Assembly (NCBI GenBank): GCA_955652195.1
Contig: CATPBC010000048.1
Span: forward strand, 1-5,994
Length of the DNA: 5,994 nucleotides
DNA from: an uncultured Xanthobacteraceae bacterium
Lineage (GTDB): Bacteria; Pseudomonadota; Alphaproteobacteria; Rhizobiales; Xanthobacteraceae
Reading direction: 5' to 3'
Both the position numbers and the translations under genes were made by a program. The notes beneath the pieces were generated by a model. That model searched no databases, had not been told where the DNA came from, and saw only the letters and a list, made by a program, of their open reading frames with translations. Shown here one piece after another: positions 5,215-5,994 of this stretch. How positions within the stretch are numbered: position 1 is the stretch's first letter; every line of letters begins with the position of its first letter.

Positions 5215-5994
5215 CGTGGCGTCGCTACAAACAAACCGGTGGGACGAAACAGCAAAGTAAGAATGAGTACGACGAAGGAGACGATCACTGCCCGCGAGGG
5301 ATCGAGCCAGATGCTGCTGTAGGCCTCAATCAAACTGATGAAGATCGCCGCCGCGATCGAGCCGCCGAAATTCCCCATGCCGCCGACCACAACGACGATG
5401 AAGGCTTTGAGCAGCCAATCAAGGCCCATCGTGTGATTGACGCCGACCATCGGGGCGAACAACACGCCGCTTGCCGCCGCCATCGCGGCGCCAATGGCGA
5501 ATACGCCGGTATAGACCAGAGGCACGGGGATTCCCATGGCTTGCGCCATGACGCGATCCTGCGCGGTGGCTCTGATCCACACGCCGAATCGTCCGTGTTT
5601 CAGGTACAGCCAGAAGCTGCCGATAATGGCGGCCGACAGCGCCGCGATCAAAAGGCGGTACCAGGGGTATTGCAGATAAAACAGGGTGAATTGGCCGGTG
5701 ATCGGCTCGCCGATCCTGCGCGCCACCGGTCCAAAGGCCCACAGCGCATAATTCTGCAATACGAGCGAAATTCCGAAGGTGGCGAGAATGGTGTTCAACG
5801 GATCGCGTCCGATCAGCGGCCGCAACGCCACGATCTGCATCGCAGCGCCAAGCAGCGCGACGATCAACGACGCTCCGATCAGCGCCAGCCAGAAGCTCCC
5901 GGTCGTCGAGATGATGATGACGCCGACATAGGCGCCGAGCATGAACAGCTCGCCATGCGCGAAATTCACCACGTCCATAATGCCGAAGATCAGC
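5211..5994 (-). CDS. livH: Branched-chain amino acid-type ABC transporter permease, LivH family (N-terminus missing)
   Basis: The reading frame is open to the right edge, where codons for LIFGI precede MDVVNFAHGELF. The ATG at 5978 is therefore internal, and probably some 20-35 N-terminal residues lie outside. LivH landmarks, numbered from that Met, are NFAHGELFMLGAY (5-17), RDPLNTILATFGISLVLQN (58-76), and the ATPase-coupling loop with IRATAQDRVMAQAMGI (135-150). VVVGGMGNFGGSIAAA (196-211) and the terminal LFRPTGLF (243-250) complete the set. It pairs with LivM to form the transmembrane channel. The TGA stop overlaps the livM ATG by 4 bp, so the two are one operon. The ATP-binding subunits (LivG, LivF) and periplasmic binding protein are not downstream and should lie upstream of this gene or elsewhere. 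Confidence 0.93.
   Translation of the reverse strand, partial: LIFGIMDVVNFAHGELFMLGAYVGVIIISTTGSFWLALIGASLIVALLGAAMQIVALRPLIGRDPLNTILATFGISLVLQNYALWAFGPVARRIGEPITGQFTLFYLQYPWYRLLIAALSAAIIGSFWLYLKHGRFGVWIRATAQDRVMAQAMGIPVPLVYTGVFAIGAAMAAASGVLFAPMVGVNHTMGLDWLLKAFIVVVVGGMGNFGGSIAAAIFISLIEAYSSIWLDPSRAVIVSFVVLILTLLFRPTGLFVATPR

Overview
The window looks like ordinary chromosome of an alphaproteobacterium of the Bradyrhizobium/Rhodopseudomonas type (order Hyphomicrobiales). This rests on fairly GC-rich coding sequence, protein families common in that group, and two intergenic stretches with the 'AATGTCYGC...TTTGRCCCAT' core that I recognise from dispersed rhizobial repeats. The genus is inferred from memory, without a database search.

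Layout, left to right. Positions 2-64 hold the last 20 codons of a plus-strand fasciclin (FAS1) domain protein, followed by a strong GC hairpin at 73-98. A plus-strand gene at 329-1117 encodes a COG4705/DUF347 membrane protein with a clear fourfold internal repeat. A plus-strand gene at 1274-2122 encodes an NAD(P)-binding oxidoreductase of the 6-phosphogluconate/beta-hydroxyacid dehydrogenase type with a DUF1932-like C-terminal half. The 251-bp spacer 2123-2373 holds a repeat-like element and a 12-bp stem-loop. A divergent pair follows: a small exported cupin on the minus strand (2374-2775) and an exported six-bladed NHL beta-propeller on the plus strand (2967-4004), sharing a 191-bp control region. 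The spacer 4005-4197 holds a second, more degraded repeat-like element. The right end is the 3' part of a minus-strand branched-chain amino acid-type ABC transporter operon: livM-like permease (4198-5214) and livH-like permease (5211 to beyond the window edge), overlapping by 4 bp.

The genes form several independent units. Only livH-livM are clearly one operon, together making the membrane channel of one transporter; the ATPases and binding protein must lie upstream, outside the window. The cupin/propeller pair may be co-regulated from its shared intergenic region, which is inference. No RNA genes, CRISPR arrays, insertion sequences or phage genes were seen. I found no convincing new multi-gene system. 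The items most worth a second look are the hierarchical repeat in the DUF347 protein, the two repeat-like intergenic elements with the adjacent stem-loop, and the divergent exported pair with repeated sequence words between its genes.
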